From positions 36,790 through 100,789 of the forward strand of contig LRBF01000240.1 of the NCBI GenBank assembly GCA_001580565.1: a stretch of 64,000 bases of DNA, read 5' to 3'. This document shows positions 16,877 through 25,029 of the stretch, piece after piece. The stretch's first letter is position 1. The number at the start of each line of letters is the position of its first letter. Both the position numbers and the translations under genes were made by a program. Source of the DNA: Caballeronia megalochromosomata (GTDB lineage Bacteria > Pseudomonadota > Gammaproteobacteria > Burkholderiales > Burkholderiaceae). Under the pieces are notes generated by a model. That model was not told the DNA's origin, did no database searches, and was given only the letters and a program-made list of their open reading frames with translations.

Positions 16877-17802
16877 GCGGCCTCCCGATACACGAAACGG
16901 ATATAAAGACGCGACAGCACGATCGTCAGGATGAGCAGGATGATCGCCTGCGCGGATGCCATGCCCTGATCGAAGAGTCGAAAGCCCACGCGCTGGATAT
17001 AGACGCTGATGAACTCGGTCGCGGCGCCGGGCCCGCCGCGCGTCATCGTGAACACGGCGTCGAACATCTTGAGCATGTCGGCGGAACGAAGAATGAGAAT
17101 GGCCGTGAGACCCGGAAGCAGATACGGACGCTGCAAATGCCAGAGAATCATGCTCCACTTCGGCGTTTCGAGGCGCGCGGCTTCTTCGGCCTCTTTCGGC
17201 ACCATCGAAAGTCCGGCGAGCAGAATCAGCGCACAGAACGGCGTCCATTGCCAGATATCCATGATCATCACGGAGACGAACGCAAGCGTGGGATCCGCGA
17301 GCCAGTCCTGCGGCGGCATGCCGATGAGGCCGGTCAGATAGTTCGCGACGCCGAACTGACGATTGAAAATCAGACGACCGATGAGGCCGACGACCGCATA
17401 CGTGGTCGCCATCGGAATGACGAGGCTCACGCGCGCGGCCGCGCGCATCCACGGCAACGCCGTGCGATGAAGCAGCAGCGCGGCGAACAGGCCGAGCGCG
17501 ATCTCGATCGGCAACGTGAGGCACAGAAACAATGCCGTGCGTCCGAGCGCGCCCCAGAAGCTCGGATCGGTCAGCGTCGCGATGTAATTGTCGACGCCGA
17601 TGAACGGCGTGCCCGAAGCCAGATCCGCGAGCTTGTATTGATGAAACGAGTTATAGAGCGCAAGCAGCAACGGATAAATGCCGATGATCGCGAGCGCGGC
17701 GATCGCGGGTATCAGGAACCAGAAAGCGGGCGAACGCGGCACGATGCCGAAATAGCGCGCGGGCTTGCGCGGTCCTCGCGCACGCATTGCAGGTGAAGCC
17801 AT
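16873..17802 (-). CDS. Polyol/sugar ABC transporter permease (MalF type)
   Basis: A 309-residue permease of the binding-protein-dependent sugar transporter family, with about six membrane helices and an EAA loop, PKEAEEAARLETPKWSMILW. The usual glycine of the EAA motif is replaced by Glu-Thr-Pro in that loop. It heterodimerises with the MalG-type partner, whose gene overlaps it by 4 nt. The binding-protein gene ends 28 nt upstream. The start at 17802 is the first Met and gives a normal short cytoplasmic N-terminus. Confidence 0.9.
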   Translation of the reverse strand: MASPAMRARGPRKPARYFGIVPRSPAFWFLIPAIAALAIIGIYPLLLALYNSFHQYKLADLASGTPFIGVDNYIATLTDPSFWGALGRTALFLCLTLPIEIALGLFAALLLHRTALPWMRAAARVSLVIPMATTYAVVGLIGRLIFNRQFGVANYLTGLIGMPPQDWLADPTLAFVSVMIMDIWQWTPFCALILLAGLSMVPKEAEEAARLETPKWSMILWHLQRPYLLPGLTAILILRSADMLKMFDAVFTMTRGGPGAATEFISVYIQRVGFRLFDQGMASAQAIILLILTIVLSRLYIRFVYREAA

Positions 17803-17830
17803 TCGATCGCCTCCGGTTCCTTGAACGAAA

Positions 17831-19201
17831 TTACTTCAGCAAAGGCTTCTTGCCGTCGTAATAGCCCGCTTTCTTCAGGATGTCCTCGGTCTTCTGACCG
17901 ATGGTCTGCGCGCCCTCCTTCACCGTCACCTGGCCGAGCATCATCTTGCTGCCCCATTCGCCGATGACTTCCGACACCGCGGGCCATTCCGGGAAGCGCG
18001 GACGATAATCCGGCACGCCGCCCTGCCACGATTCGACCATCGGCTTCACGAACGGGTACTTGTCCTGCACGGCCTTGTCCTGATAGATCGCCATGCGCGC
18101 CGGCACGCCGCCCGCTTCGAGATAAGGCTTCGCCATGGCTTCCGACGTGATCCATTGGATGAAGAGCCACGACGCCGCCTGCTTCTTCGCGTTCGACTTC
18201 GCGTTCACCGCGAGCGAGAAGCCGCCGAGCGCGGGCTTCAGACCTGCGGGACCCTTCGGCTCGGTGGTGATCGCAAGACAGTTCCCAAGCTTCGACTTGC
18301 TCGGATCGGTCAGCGTCGGATAGAACGCGGACCATTCCGTGATCATCGCGACCTGACCCTGCGCGAGCGCGTTCACCGCTTCCGCATGATCGAAATCGAC
18401 GATGCCCGGCGGCATGTACTTCATCAGCTTCTGCCGATATTCGAGCCCCGCCTGTGACTGCGGCGACATCAGATTCGACTTGAACTTTGCGTCGAGCAGC
18501 GAGCCGCCGTTCGGCCACAGCACGCGCATGAAGCTGTCTGCGGATTGCGTCTCGCCACGCCGCGATTGCAAGGCGAAGGCGAACTTGTCGCCCTTCGTGA
18601 GCTTCGGCGCATAGTTGTTGAGCAACTCGTCCCAGGTCTTCGGCGGCTCGTCGAAACCGGCGTCCTTCAACATGCACTTGTTGTAGAACATGAGGCCCGA
18701 GTAGTTATCGAACGGCAAACCGTATGCGACCTTGTCCCAGGTGCCGAACGAGTCGAGCAGGATCGGGAAGAAGCCCTTGAGATTCAGGTTCGGATCCGCG
18801 AGCTTCGGATCGTCGGTGAACTTTTTGATCGGCACGAGCCACTTGTTGCTCGCGAATTCGCCGATCCACACGACATCGACGAGCACGATGTCCTGATCGC
18901 CGCCGCCGACGAAGTTGAGCACTTCCTTCTCGCGCGTGTTCTCGTATGGAATCACTTCCCAGCGCACCTTGATGCCCGTCTCTTTCTCGAACTGCGGGAT
19001 CAGTTGCTGCGCGGCCTTGTAGCCCGGACGATCGAGAAAGATTGCCTTGATTGTCGTGCCCGAATACGGTTGCGCCGCTTCCTTCAGAGTCCAGGCGTGC
19101 GCGTTCGATGCGGCCAACGCCGCGCTCGCCGCCAGCAGCGCGACGGCCGCGACGTGTTTGATCGGGCCGAGCTGCGTGGCCGGGATGAAGCGCTTCTTCA
19201 T
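17831..19201 (-). CDS. Polyol/sugar ABC transporter substrate-binding protein
   Basis: A 456-residue periplasmic binding protein (family 1 extracellular solute-binding). The signal peptide spans about residues 1-36, ending in SNAHA. The mature start is WTLKEAAQPYSGTTIKAIF, and the LIPQFEKETGIKVRWEVIPY motif is typical of MalE/SmoE-type proteins. Aromatic-rich stretches (YGLPFDNYSGLMFYN near 172) would line a sugar pocket. It is the first gene of the leftward polyol operon and is expected to be its most highly expressed. The true ligand (arabinitol, xylitol, mannitol or sorbitol) cannot be read from sequence; the linked enzymes favour a pentitol. Confidence 0.92.
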   Translation of the reverse strand: MKKRFIPATQLGPIKHVAAVALLAASAALAASNAHAWTLKEAAQPYSGTTIKAIFLDRPGYKAAQQLIPQFEKETGIKVRWEVIPYENTREKEVLNFVGGGDQDIVLVDVVWIGEFASNKWLVPIKKFTDDPKLADPNLNLKGFFPILLDSFGTWDKVAYGLPFDNYSGLMFYNKCMLKDAGFDEPPKTWDELLNNYAPKLTKGDKFAFALQSRRGETQSADSFMRVLWPNGGSLLDAKFKSNLMSPQSQAGLEYRQKLMKYMPPGIVDFDHAEAVNALAQGQVAMITEWSAFYPTLTDPSKSKLGNCLAITTEPKGPAGLKPALGGFSLAVNAKSNAKKQAASWLFIQWITSEAMAKPYLEAGGVPARMAIYQDKAVQDKYPFVKPMVESWQGGVPDYRPRFPEWPAVSEVIGEWGSKMMLGQVTVKEGAQTIGQKTEDILKKAGYYDGKKPLLK

Positions 19202-19269
19202 GCCTGTCTCCTTGGTTTTTATCGAGCGGGTGAGGCTTGCGGATTCGTCTTTGCCGTGCGTCGTTTCAC

Positions 19270-19294
19270 TTGTAATTTCGGTTTTACAATTGTA
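19270..19294. promoter_or_regulatory. Inverted-repeat operator in the divergent polyol promoter
   Basis: TTGTAA-N8-TTACAA (19270-19289) overlaps a perfect palindrome TACAATTGTA (19285-19294) in an AT-rich patch between the divergent binding-protein and ATPase genes. The combination gives three related half-sites in 26 bp. The position and symmetry suit the SorC regulator encoded in the operon; the assignment is inferred. Confidence 0.6.
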
Positions 19295-19381
19295 TATTTT
19301 GGCGCGAACAGGTTGTCAAGAACAAATTCGACGATGCGTCCAATGCTGCGCTGCCGCAGCAGCGCACACCGGAGACAACGT

Positions 19382-20503
19382 ATGAGCGCAGTTCATTTGC
19401 AGCAGATCCGCAAGACTTTTGCCGGCACCGAAGTGCTGAAGGGCGTGGACATCGAAGTGACCGATCGTGAGTTCATGGTCTTCGTCGGTCCTTCGGGGTG
19501 CGGAAAATCGACCTTGCTGCGCACCATCGCCGGACTCGAACGCAGTGACGCCGGGCAAGTGCTGATCGGCGGTGAAGACGTCACGGATCTCGAACCCTCG
19601 CAGCGCGGCGTCGCGATGGTGTTTCAGTCGTATGCGCTCTATCCGCACATGTCGGTGTACGAGAACATCGCGTTCGGGCTGCGCATGCTCAAGCTGCCCG
19701 AGGCCCAGATCAAGGAGCGCGTGCATCGCGCGGCGGAAATTCTGCAGATCGGCCAGTTGCTCGAACGGCGTCCGCGCGCGTTGTCGGGCGGGCAGCGTCA
19801 GCGCGTGGCGATCGGCCGCTCGATCGTGCGTGAACCGAAGGTGTTTCTCTTCGACGAGCCCCTCTCCAATCTCGATGCCGCGTTGCGCGTGCAGATGCGG
19901 CTAGAGCTCATCAAGCTCCACAAGCAACTCAACGCGACGATGATCTACGTCACGCACGACCAGACCGAAGCCATGACCATGGCCGATCGCATCGTCGTGC
20001 TGAATCACGGACGCGTCGAGCAGATCGGCTCGCCGCTGGAGCTGTATCGCACGCCGCACAATCGTTTCGTCGCGGGCTTCATCGGCTCGCCGAAGATGAA
20101 CTTCATGGACGTGCGCGTGATGCGCGTCGATGCGACCGGCGTCACCATCGAATTGCCCGGCGGCGAGCCGCTCACGCTGCCGTTCGTGGCGGCATCGGTG
20201 AAAGCGGGCGAAGCGCTCACGCTCGGCATCCGGCCCGAGCACTTCTTCGAAGCATTCGGTGGCGATATCGACAGCGGTCTGTCCGGCGAAGTCATGGTGA
20301 TCGAGCATCTCGGCGGCGAGACGCTGCTGCATGTGCGTCTGCCGAACGAACTCGTGATTCAGGTGAAGGGCTCGGGCGAATCGACGGCCGTGGAAGGACA
20401 GCGCCTGAACGCGGGCTTCAGCATCCGCCACGTGCACCTGTTTCGCGAGGATGGCAGCGCGCTCGAACGCATGCGGCCCGTCGCGCAGACCGCGACCGCC
20501 TAG
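19382..20503 (+). CDS. Polyol/sugar ABC transporter ATP-binding protein (MalK/UgpC/SmoK type)
   Basis: A 373-residue ABC ATPase with the carbohydrate-uptake C-terminal OB fold. It has Walker A GPSGCGKST (about 38-46), Q-loop VFQSYALYPHMSVYEN, signature LSGGQRQRVAIGR (about 134-146), Walker B VFLFDEPLSNLD and H-loop VTHDQTEAMTMADRI. The TOBE region from about 235 to the end contains IRPEHF. It is transcribed divergently from the permease/binding-protein operon but clearly completes it. The ATG at 19382 starts the family's canonical N-terminus; a longer in-frame frame upstream runs antisense through the binding-protein gene and is not real. Confidence 0.93.
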   Translation: MSAVHLQQIRKTFAGTEVLKGVDIEVTDREFMVFVGPSGCGKSTLLRTIAGLERSDAGQVLIGGEDVTDLEPSQRGVAMVFQSYALYPHMSVYENIAFGLRMLKLPEAQIKERVHRAAEILQIGQLLERRPRALSGGQRQRVAIGRSIVREPKVFLFDEPLSNLDAALRVQMRLELIKLHKQLNATMIYVTHDQTEAMTMADRIVVLNHGRVEQIGSPLELYRTPHNRFVAGFIGSPKMNFMDVRVMRVDATGVTIELPGGEPLTLPFVAASVKAGEALTLGIRPEHFFEAFGGDIDSGLSGEVMVIEHLGGETLLHVRLPNELVIQVKGSGESTAVEGQRLNAGFSIRHVHLFREDGSALERMRPVAQTATA

Positions 20504-20511
20504 CGCTCGTC

Positions 20512-20534
20512 GCGGGCGTATATACGTCCGCTTT
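20512..20534 (+). terminator. Terminator-like hairpin after the ABC ATPase gene
   Basis: GCGGGCG pairs with CGTCCGC (one G-T pair) around TATATA, followed by TTTC, starting 9 nt after the stop codon. It is a short but well-placed intrinsic-terminator candidate. Confidence 0.5.
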
Positions 20535-20800
20535 CTCAGGTGCGACGCAGGCCGAAATGACGTATCAGCACTACTTGTTATAGGCGCGGGCATGCCCGAC
20601 GCGTCACGGAGCGGCGCATGACGAAGAGCGGTGACAGCGAGCAGATGCGCTATCAGCTCTTCTTGAAGATTCGTCACTGGTCGGGATTACAAATGTTCCC
20701 GAATCGCCCTGCACATACTGCAAAACGGCATGTCGATGCTGCCGGATGCCACATCGCCCTATGTGCGCGACCCCACACAGTCCGTAACGCGTCACGGATT

Positions 20801-20812
20801 CGTTACGTAACG
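20801..20812. promoter_or_regulatory. Palindrome CGTTACGTAACG upstream of the EAL gene
   Basis: A perfect 12-bp palindrome about 170 bp before the EAL gene. CGTAACG recurs at 20783-20789, and GCGTAACGC occurs again around 20892. Repeated half-sites suggest an operator array, with no known binder. Confidence 0.35.
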
Positions 20813-20982
20813 CTCATCGCCGTGTAATGCCCCTTGACTCGATCGTGACAGCTTGCGTCAGCGCGCAAACGTTGTCGTGTCTTATCAAATGGCGTAACGC
20901 GCTTCGAATGGCCCCCGAGCGTTCGCATCTGGCACGAGTCGTGCAACCGCTTCCACGACCAACTGGGAGGGATGGCTCAAGC

Positions 20983-21867
20983 ATGAAAAGAACGACACAC
21001 GGCTCGCGTCTCGCGAAAGCCGCGCCGAACTCAGCTCATGCATTCAGGCATCGCATACTCGAAGGCCTCAGGGCCGGAGAATTCTGCATCGCCTATCAGG
21101 GAATCTACCGAGTCGACAGCGGTGAACTCGCGCAAATGGAAGCGCTCATTCGCTGGCGTCATCCGGAGTACGGCGTGTTGCTGCCAGGCGCATTCAGCGA
21201 GGCGTTCAAGGACGCCGACATCATGCGCGAACTCACATGGTTCGTGGTGGACACTGTCGCGTCCGAAATCGAGGCGTGGCGTGCGCGCGGCGGCGCGCAT
21301 TATTCGGTCGCGGTGAACGTGCCGCCATCGGTCGCGGCGCTGCCCGGCTTTACGGAGCGCCTGGAGTCGATTTGCCGCGCGCACGGCGTCTCGCCCGATT
21401 GCATCGAACTCGAACTGCTGGAGAGCGAGGATCTTTCCCGCGTGCCGTCGATGCCGAAGGTGGTGCGGCATCTGAAAGACAAGGGCGTGAGCGTCGCGAT
21501 GGACGATTTCGGCACCGGCTACTCGTGCCTTGCCGCGCTCGGGCCAATCGACTTCGGGACGGTGAAGATCGCGAAAGAATTGCTGGCCGACGCGCCGCGC
21601 TGCCCGAATGCGCGCATGGTGTTTGCGTCGGTGCTCGCGCTGCTGACGCGCCTGAAGGTGGCGATCGTCATCGAAGGCGTCGAGACGGCCGCGCAGGCGC
21701 AATGGATCGCGCAGTGGCCGCATGTGCTCGCGCAGGGTTTCTTTCTCGCGAGGCCCGCATTCGGCATCGATAACGTGCCCGGTGCGCGCATCGGTCGCGC
21801 GATGACGCGGCGCACGCCGGCGCGTCGCGATGAGCCGCGCACCATCCGGCTCGCCGATGCGGCGTGA
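20983..21867 (+). CDS. Stand-alone EAL-domain c-di-GMP phosphodiesterase
   Basis: A 294-residue protein consisting almost wholly of one EAL domain, which hydrolyses cyclic di-GMP to pGpG. The key motifs are present: MEALIRWRHPE (EAL), ELELLESEDL, AMDDFGTGYSCLAALG (the DDFGTGYS loop), VKIAKELL, VIEGVETAAQA and the final AQGFFLARP. The substrate-loop sequence NVP replaces the usual NVS/NLS, so activity is probable but not certain. There is no sensor or GGDEF domain. The chosen ATG follows GGGAGG at a long spacing of 12 nt; in-frame starts further upstream are possible. A strong terminator follows. Confidence 0.85.
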   Translation: MKRTTHGSRLAKAAPNSAHAFRHRILEGLRAGEFCIAYQGIYRVDSGELAQMEALIRWRHPEYGVLLPGAFSEAFKDADIMRELTWFVVDTVASEIEAWRARGGAHYSVAVNVPPSVAALPGFTERLESICRAHGVSPDCIELELLESEDLSRVPSMPKVVRHLKDKGVSVAMDDFGTGYSCLAALGPIDFGTVKIAKELLADAPRCPNARMVFASVLALLTRLKVAIVIEGVETAAQAQWIAQWPHVLAQGFFLARPAFGIDNVPGARIGRAMTRRTPARRDEPRTIRLADAA

Positions 21868-21910
21868 AGTGACACAAGCGTTTCTGGCAGCCCTCGTAAG
21901 CCAGAACTTA

Positions 21911-21938
21911 GCCGGCGCCTCGTGCGTCGGCTTTTTTT
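21911..21938 (+). terminator. Rho-independent terminator after the EAL gene
   Basis: GCCGGCGC pairs with GCGTCGGC (one G-T pair) around CTCGT and is followed by seven T residues. It sits 44 nt past the stop and ends just before the convergent M60 gene. Confidence 0.85.
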
Positions 21939-21944
21939 GCGTGG

Positions 21945-23852
21945 TTAAATCCGCGTCCGCGTCAAATCCATCGCCGGCGCCTTCAGCTTCAACCCGTCGA
22001 TCGCCGCGCGCGTATGCGCATCCGCGGGCAATCCCCATCGATCGAAGAAATCCCGCAAATCCAGATTCGCCGCGATGCACGCGCGCAGCACGAACTTCTG
22101 CACTTCATTCCTGTCCCCGCCTTCGTTTTCGTTCAGCGGATGCAGCCGATACAGCTTGTGCAGCCGCGCATAGAAGCCGTCGCCGAGCGCGCGGCGCAAC
22201 TGCTCGTACATTACGAGCCTGATCCAGAGCGCTTCGGACGGCATGGGAAACGACGCATCGTCGAGAAAATTGCGTGAAGGCTGCGCAAGATAGAGCGCCG
22301 CGAGATCCAGCCGGTTCTTTCTGCCGCGCGTATCGACGACCTGCAGCAGTGGCGAAGCCATCGGCGTACCCAGACGTTGCAGCGCGTGCAGCGAATAAAG
22401 GTTCACCGTCGTCTCGGTGACACCCGGCCACGTCCAGTCCCATTGCTGATACATGTGGCCCATCTCATGCCAGACGCCCCATTCATCGGCCTTCGCGGGC
22501 TGCAGCAAGGTCTCGGCCGCGCTGCTCAACGGCAGGCCGATCATGTAATACGTCGCGTACATATACGTGTTCTGCAAATCCGCGTGCGTCGAAATCGCGT
22601 CCTGCACGAAATGCACGCGCAACGGCGACGGCGCATCGAGCACGTCCGAGCCATCGAGCCCGGAGAGTTCATCGTGATAGCCCATGATGCGCTCGACGTA
22701 GCCGAGCAGCATGGCCGGGTCCGCCGCGCCCGCCTTGTCGTACATCGCGCGCGCGACGGTGAACATCGTGCGCCGGCCGACCATTTCGACGAGCGGCGCA
22801 TCCGCGTAACGTTGCAGCATCGCGCGCCATTCGACGAGCGTCGTCGCACCTTCGACATAGAACGGCACGGTCTTGCCGCCTTCGCGCACGGAAACATCGA
22901 TCGATGTGCGCGGCCGCTCGTTGAAGCCGCTGTCGATGTACTCGAAGTACAGCAAGCCGTCGCGCGACGCGACGAATTCGTTACGCCCTTCCGTCGCGAG
23001 GATCATCTGCGGATCGCCCGCGGGCTGACGCTTGTAGAAGCCGTTCTTGTTGCCGATCATGATGACGAGGCCATCGGGACCATCGTCGGCGAGACCGCTG
23101 ACGTCGATCACGACAGACTCGCCCTTCGACACATACAGCCCCGACGGATGATAGTCGGTCCAGCGAAAGCCGCCGAGCCGTTCAGCCTCGATCGCATCGG
23201 GCGCGAACGCGCTCAGGTGATAGCGCTTCGCCGCGTTGTCGTAGGTCGATTGCGGCGCGGCGTCGAGCGTGCGATATGCATGATCGGCGCTCTCGTTGTC
23301 CACTTTGTAGAGACGCCATTGCCCGGCCTGCGCGCTCACTTCGACGAACGCGCGATCGCGCAAGGCGCGATGCTCGACCACCAGCCCCGTCTTCGTGCCG
23401 CTCGCCGCGATGGTCACCGCGTTCGCATCGGCCTCGATGCTCCAGTTCTGCCGCGCTTCGCCCGATGGCGCTTCGAGATCCACGCGCGCACCGAGCGTCA
23501 CGTATCGTCCGTAGAGCTTCGAATACAGGCGAAAGCCGCTGCCCTCTTTATCGATGGTCCAGATCTGGCTGGCGGCAAGTTCGGGCGTCCACTTCGACTG
23601 CACGAGCGCGATCGTGCCATCGCGCTGCACCTGGGCCGTCAAGGCCTTGAACGACGCATTCGAGACGATATAGAAGTCGCCTTCCGTGACTTTCGCGCCG
23701 GCGCCGTAGGGCACCTGCATCGCGCCGGGCGGCGATGCGAAACGCGAGACACGCACCGCGTCATGCGGATAGAACGTCATCGGCGCCGTGTAGCGCGATG
23801 CCGCGTGCGCGTCACACAACGCGAAAATCAACAGCCACGATCGCCATGGCAT
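21945..23852 (-). CDS. Secreted M60-type (enhancin/mucinase-like) metallopeptidase with beta-trefoil domain
   Basis: A 635-residue exported protein. A signal peptide covers about residues 1-18 (cleavage after DAHA). Residues about 55-190 carry repeated QxW-like motifs (SQIWTI, RQNWSI, AGQWRLY), the mark of a ricin-type beta-trefoil sugar-binding domain. The peptidase part follows, with zinc site HEMGH at 462-466 and a third-ligand Glu480 (GVTETTVNLYS), fitting the HEXXH-plus-Glu pattern of family M60. M60 enzymes cut glycoproteins such as mucins. The start at 23852 has GGGGAGG 8 nt upstream. It directly follows a broken regulator gene on the same strand. Confidence 0.87.
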   Translation of the reverse strand: MPWRSWLLIFALCDAHAASRYTAPMTFYPHDAVRVSRFASPPGAMQVPYGAGAKVTEGDFYIVSNASFKALTAQVQRDGTIALVQSKWTPELAASQIWTIDKEGSGFRLYSKLYGRYVTLGARVDLEAPSGEARQNWSIEADANAVTIAASGTKTGLVVEHRALRDRAFVEVSAQAGQWRLYKVDNESADHAYRTLDAAPQSTYDNAAKRYHLSAFAPDAIEAERLGGFRWTDYHPSGLYVSKGESVVIDVSGLADDGPDGLVIMIGNKNGFYKRQPAGDPQMILATEGRNEFVASRDGLLYFEYIDSGFNERPRTSIDVSVREGGKTVPFYVEGATTLVEWRAMLQRYADAPLVEMVGRRTMFTVARAMYDKAGAADPAMLLGYVERIMGYHDELSGLDGSDVLDAPSPLRVHFVQDAISTHADLQNTYMYATYYMIGLPLSSAAETLLQPAKADEWGVWHEMGHMYQQWDWTWPGVTETTVNLYSLHALQRLGTPMASPLLQVVDTRGRKNRLDLAALYLAQPSRNFLDDASFPMPSEALWIRLVMYEQLRRALGDGFYARLHKLYRLHPLNENEGGDRNEVQKFVLRACIAANLDLRDFFDRWGLPADAHTRAAIDGLKLKAPAMDLTRTRI

Positions 23853-23867
23853 GGTCGTACCTCCCCG

Positions 23868-24029
23868 TTACATCGGCCGTGTCTCTGGCTCTTCGTCGAA
23901 GATCTGGAACTTGCGCATCTTCTCCCATAGCACCTTGCGGCTGATGCCGAGATGCTGCACGGTTTCCTGTCTTCTCCAGCCGAGCACCGCGATCACGCGA
24001 TTGCGCTCGTTCATGTTCCACTTGCTGCG
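23868..24029 (-). pseudogene. 3' remnant of a sigma-54 activator gene (Fis-type helix-turn-helix)
   Basis: The last 50 or so codons read as a Fis/NtrC-type C-terminal DNA-binding domain: NERNRVIAVLGWRRQETVQ, then LGISRKVLWEKMRKFQI, ending in EEPETRPM and a stop 15 nt before the M60 start. The receiver and AAA+ domains expected before it are missing. Upstream of about 24030 the sequence belongs to a different gene on the other strand, so this is a truncated gene end. It may once have regulated, or shared a transcript with, the M60 peptidase. Confidence 0.7.
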
Positions 24030-24269
24030 GTCGACGCGTATCTGAAAAGCTTCAAGCCGTATGTGATCGCCGATGCCGCGCGCGTATTCCTGCATGGCGC
24101 AACGGCCAATCCGCGCAGATTATCGTCGGTGGGGATCGGCTTTCGCGTGTCGGATGCGAAGCACTACAGCATCGATCTGTCGATGGCGAAGGCCGTGGGC
24201 GATGCGCCGGTCGAGAGTTCGTCGCGCAGTCCGCGGATCAACGCAACGTTGTCGTATCAGCTCGATTGA
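24030..24269 (+). pseudogene. 3' remnant of a TpsB/FhaC-type two-partner secretion transporter gene
   Basis: The frame ending at 24269 reads KPYVIADAARVFLHG, LSSVGIGFRVSDAKHYSIDL, KAVGDAP and RSPRINATLSYQLD. This is the signature end of a TpsB outer-membrane beta-barrel: the last strands with conserved SVG, the RxP and the terminal aromatic-containing strand. Only about 75 residues survive. The 5' part (POTRA domains and most of the barrel) is absent and replaced by the opposite-strand regulator remnant. No TpsA exoprotein gene lies nearby. The exact junction is uncertain by about 15 nt. Confidence 0.7.
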
Positions 24270-24312
24270 CAACGCGGGATGCGTTCCGCGTTGTCAAAAT
24301 GCGACCGTTCCC

Positions 24313-24606
24313 TCACGGCGCCGACGCCGGCGCGGGCTTGCCCGCCTTCTGCGCATTGACCTTCGCCTGCGCGTTCTGCAGATTCTGCGGATAGTTCGTC
24401 TGTTCGCCCGCCGGGTTGTAGCCGTTCTGCTCCAGTTGCTTCAGCTCGGCGTTCTTCTTCGCGCGCGCCTCCTTGCGCTGGGCTTTTTTGATCTCCTTCG
24501 GCGTGGATGCGGCCGTGGCCGCATCCTGCGCTTGCGCGGCGGGCACCGCGACGAGCGCGGCGACGGACAGGGCGATGACGGCCAACGGTGCGGTGCGTTT
24601 GTTCAT
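24313..24606 (-). CDS. DUF4148-like small periplasmic protein
   Basis: A 97-residue exported protein. The signal peptide is about residues 1-26 (cleavage after AAQA). A lysine-rich helix follows (EIKKAQRKEARAKK), then the DUF4148-type motif LKQLEQNGYNPAGEQTNYPQ near 65-84 and a short helix, NAQAKVNAQ. Such proteins are abundant in Burkholderia relatives, often stress-induced, and of unknown function. The ATG at 24606 has GGAGA about 11 nt upstream; earlier in-frame starts lack family similarity. Its upstream region carries the left copy of the island-flanking repeat. Confidence 0.78.
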   Translation of the reverse strand: MNKRTAPLAVIALSVAALVAVPAAQAQDAATAASTPKEIKKAQRKEARAKKNAELKQLEQNGYNPAGEQTNYPQNLQNAQAKVNAQKAGKPAPASAP

Positions 24607-24692
24607 GATCGATCTTCTCCGGATGGATGGCGACAGTTGACGACGACGCTTGCGAGGATCGCGTAAGCAATCGGCGATCCATGCGCGGGAAG

Positions 24693-24721
24693 TTAGCACG
24701 ATGCGGCGAAACCGGCAGCGA
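24693..24721 (+). repeat. Left 29-bp direct repeat flanking the low-GC island
   Basis: TTAGCACG-N7-GAAACCGGCAGCGA. The outer 8 and 14 bases are identical to the right copy at 26796-26824; the 7-nt centre differs at four places, giving 25 of 29 identical. It is located upstream of the DUF4148 gene. Confidence 0.7.
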
Positions 24722-24987
24722 GAGAATGCAGGATCCGCAGCGTGTGGTGAGCGAAAAGTCAGGCAAAGAAAAGCGCTGGCAACCGATAATCCGTCACGTC
24801 AGAAACTCGTCAAATGTCGAGTCGCATAGTCTGCCAATCAGCAATTGCAATTTCCCTAATTTCGGATTTACCCGATAACAGCCTCGGTCGTCTTCAACGG
24901 ATTATTTCGGCTCAGTGACGGTACGGCCGTCGCGCGGCAAGTCGCAGAAATGGCTGGCTGCAAACAATTATCCGCACGGAGAATTAA

Positions 24988-25029
24988 ATGTCCGAAAAGC
25001 AGCGCAACCAGGCACGGAAGGCGAGATGA
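24988..25029 (+). other. Possible 13-codon leader ORF coupled to the PAAR gene
   Basis: An ATG after CGGAGA encodes MSEKQRNQARKAR and stops in a TGA that overlaps the PAAR start codon (ATGA). It could promote translational coupling, or be the frameshifted true N-terminus of the PAAR protein. It is too short to judge as a gene. Confidence 0.3.

Larger units (their letters stand above)
20504..20982. other. 479-bp intergenic region before the EAL gene
   Basis: This region holds the ATPase-gene terminator hairpin and, further on, a 12-bp palindrome with additional CGTAACG copies. Short open frames on both strands lack family matches or ribosome sites and are not called. No gene was recognised. 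Confidence 0.55.

Noticed and set aside
20604..20827. Short open frames on both strands before the EAL gene
   Set aside because: No ribosome site, no family resemblance, and both strands are open equally, so neither is supported.
22377..23930. 517-codon plus-strand open frame opposite the M60 gene
   Set aside because: Antisense shadow; the minus strand has a signal peptide, trefoil and HEMGH peptidase motif.
24627..24878. 83-codon plus-strand open frame at the left island edge
   Set aside because: It crosses the repeat and the DUF4148 promoter; no motif and poor start context.
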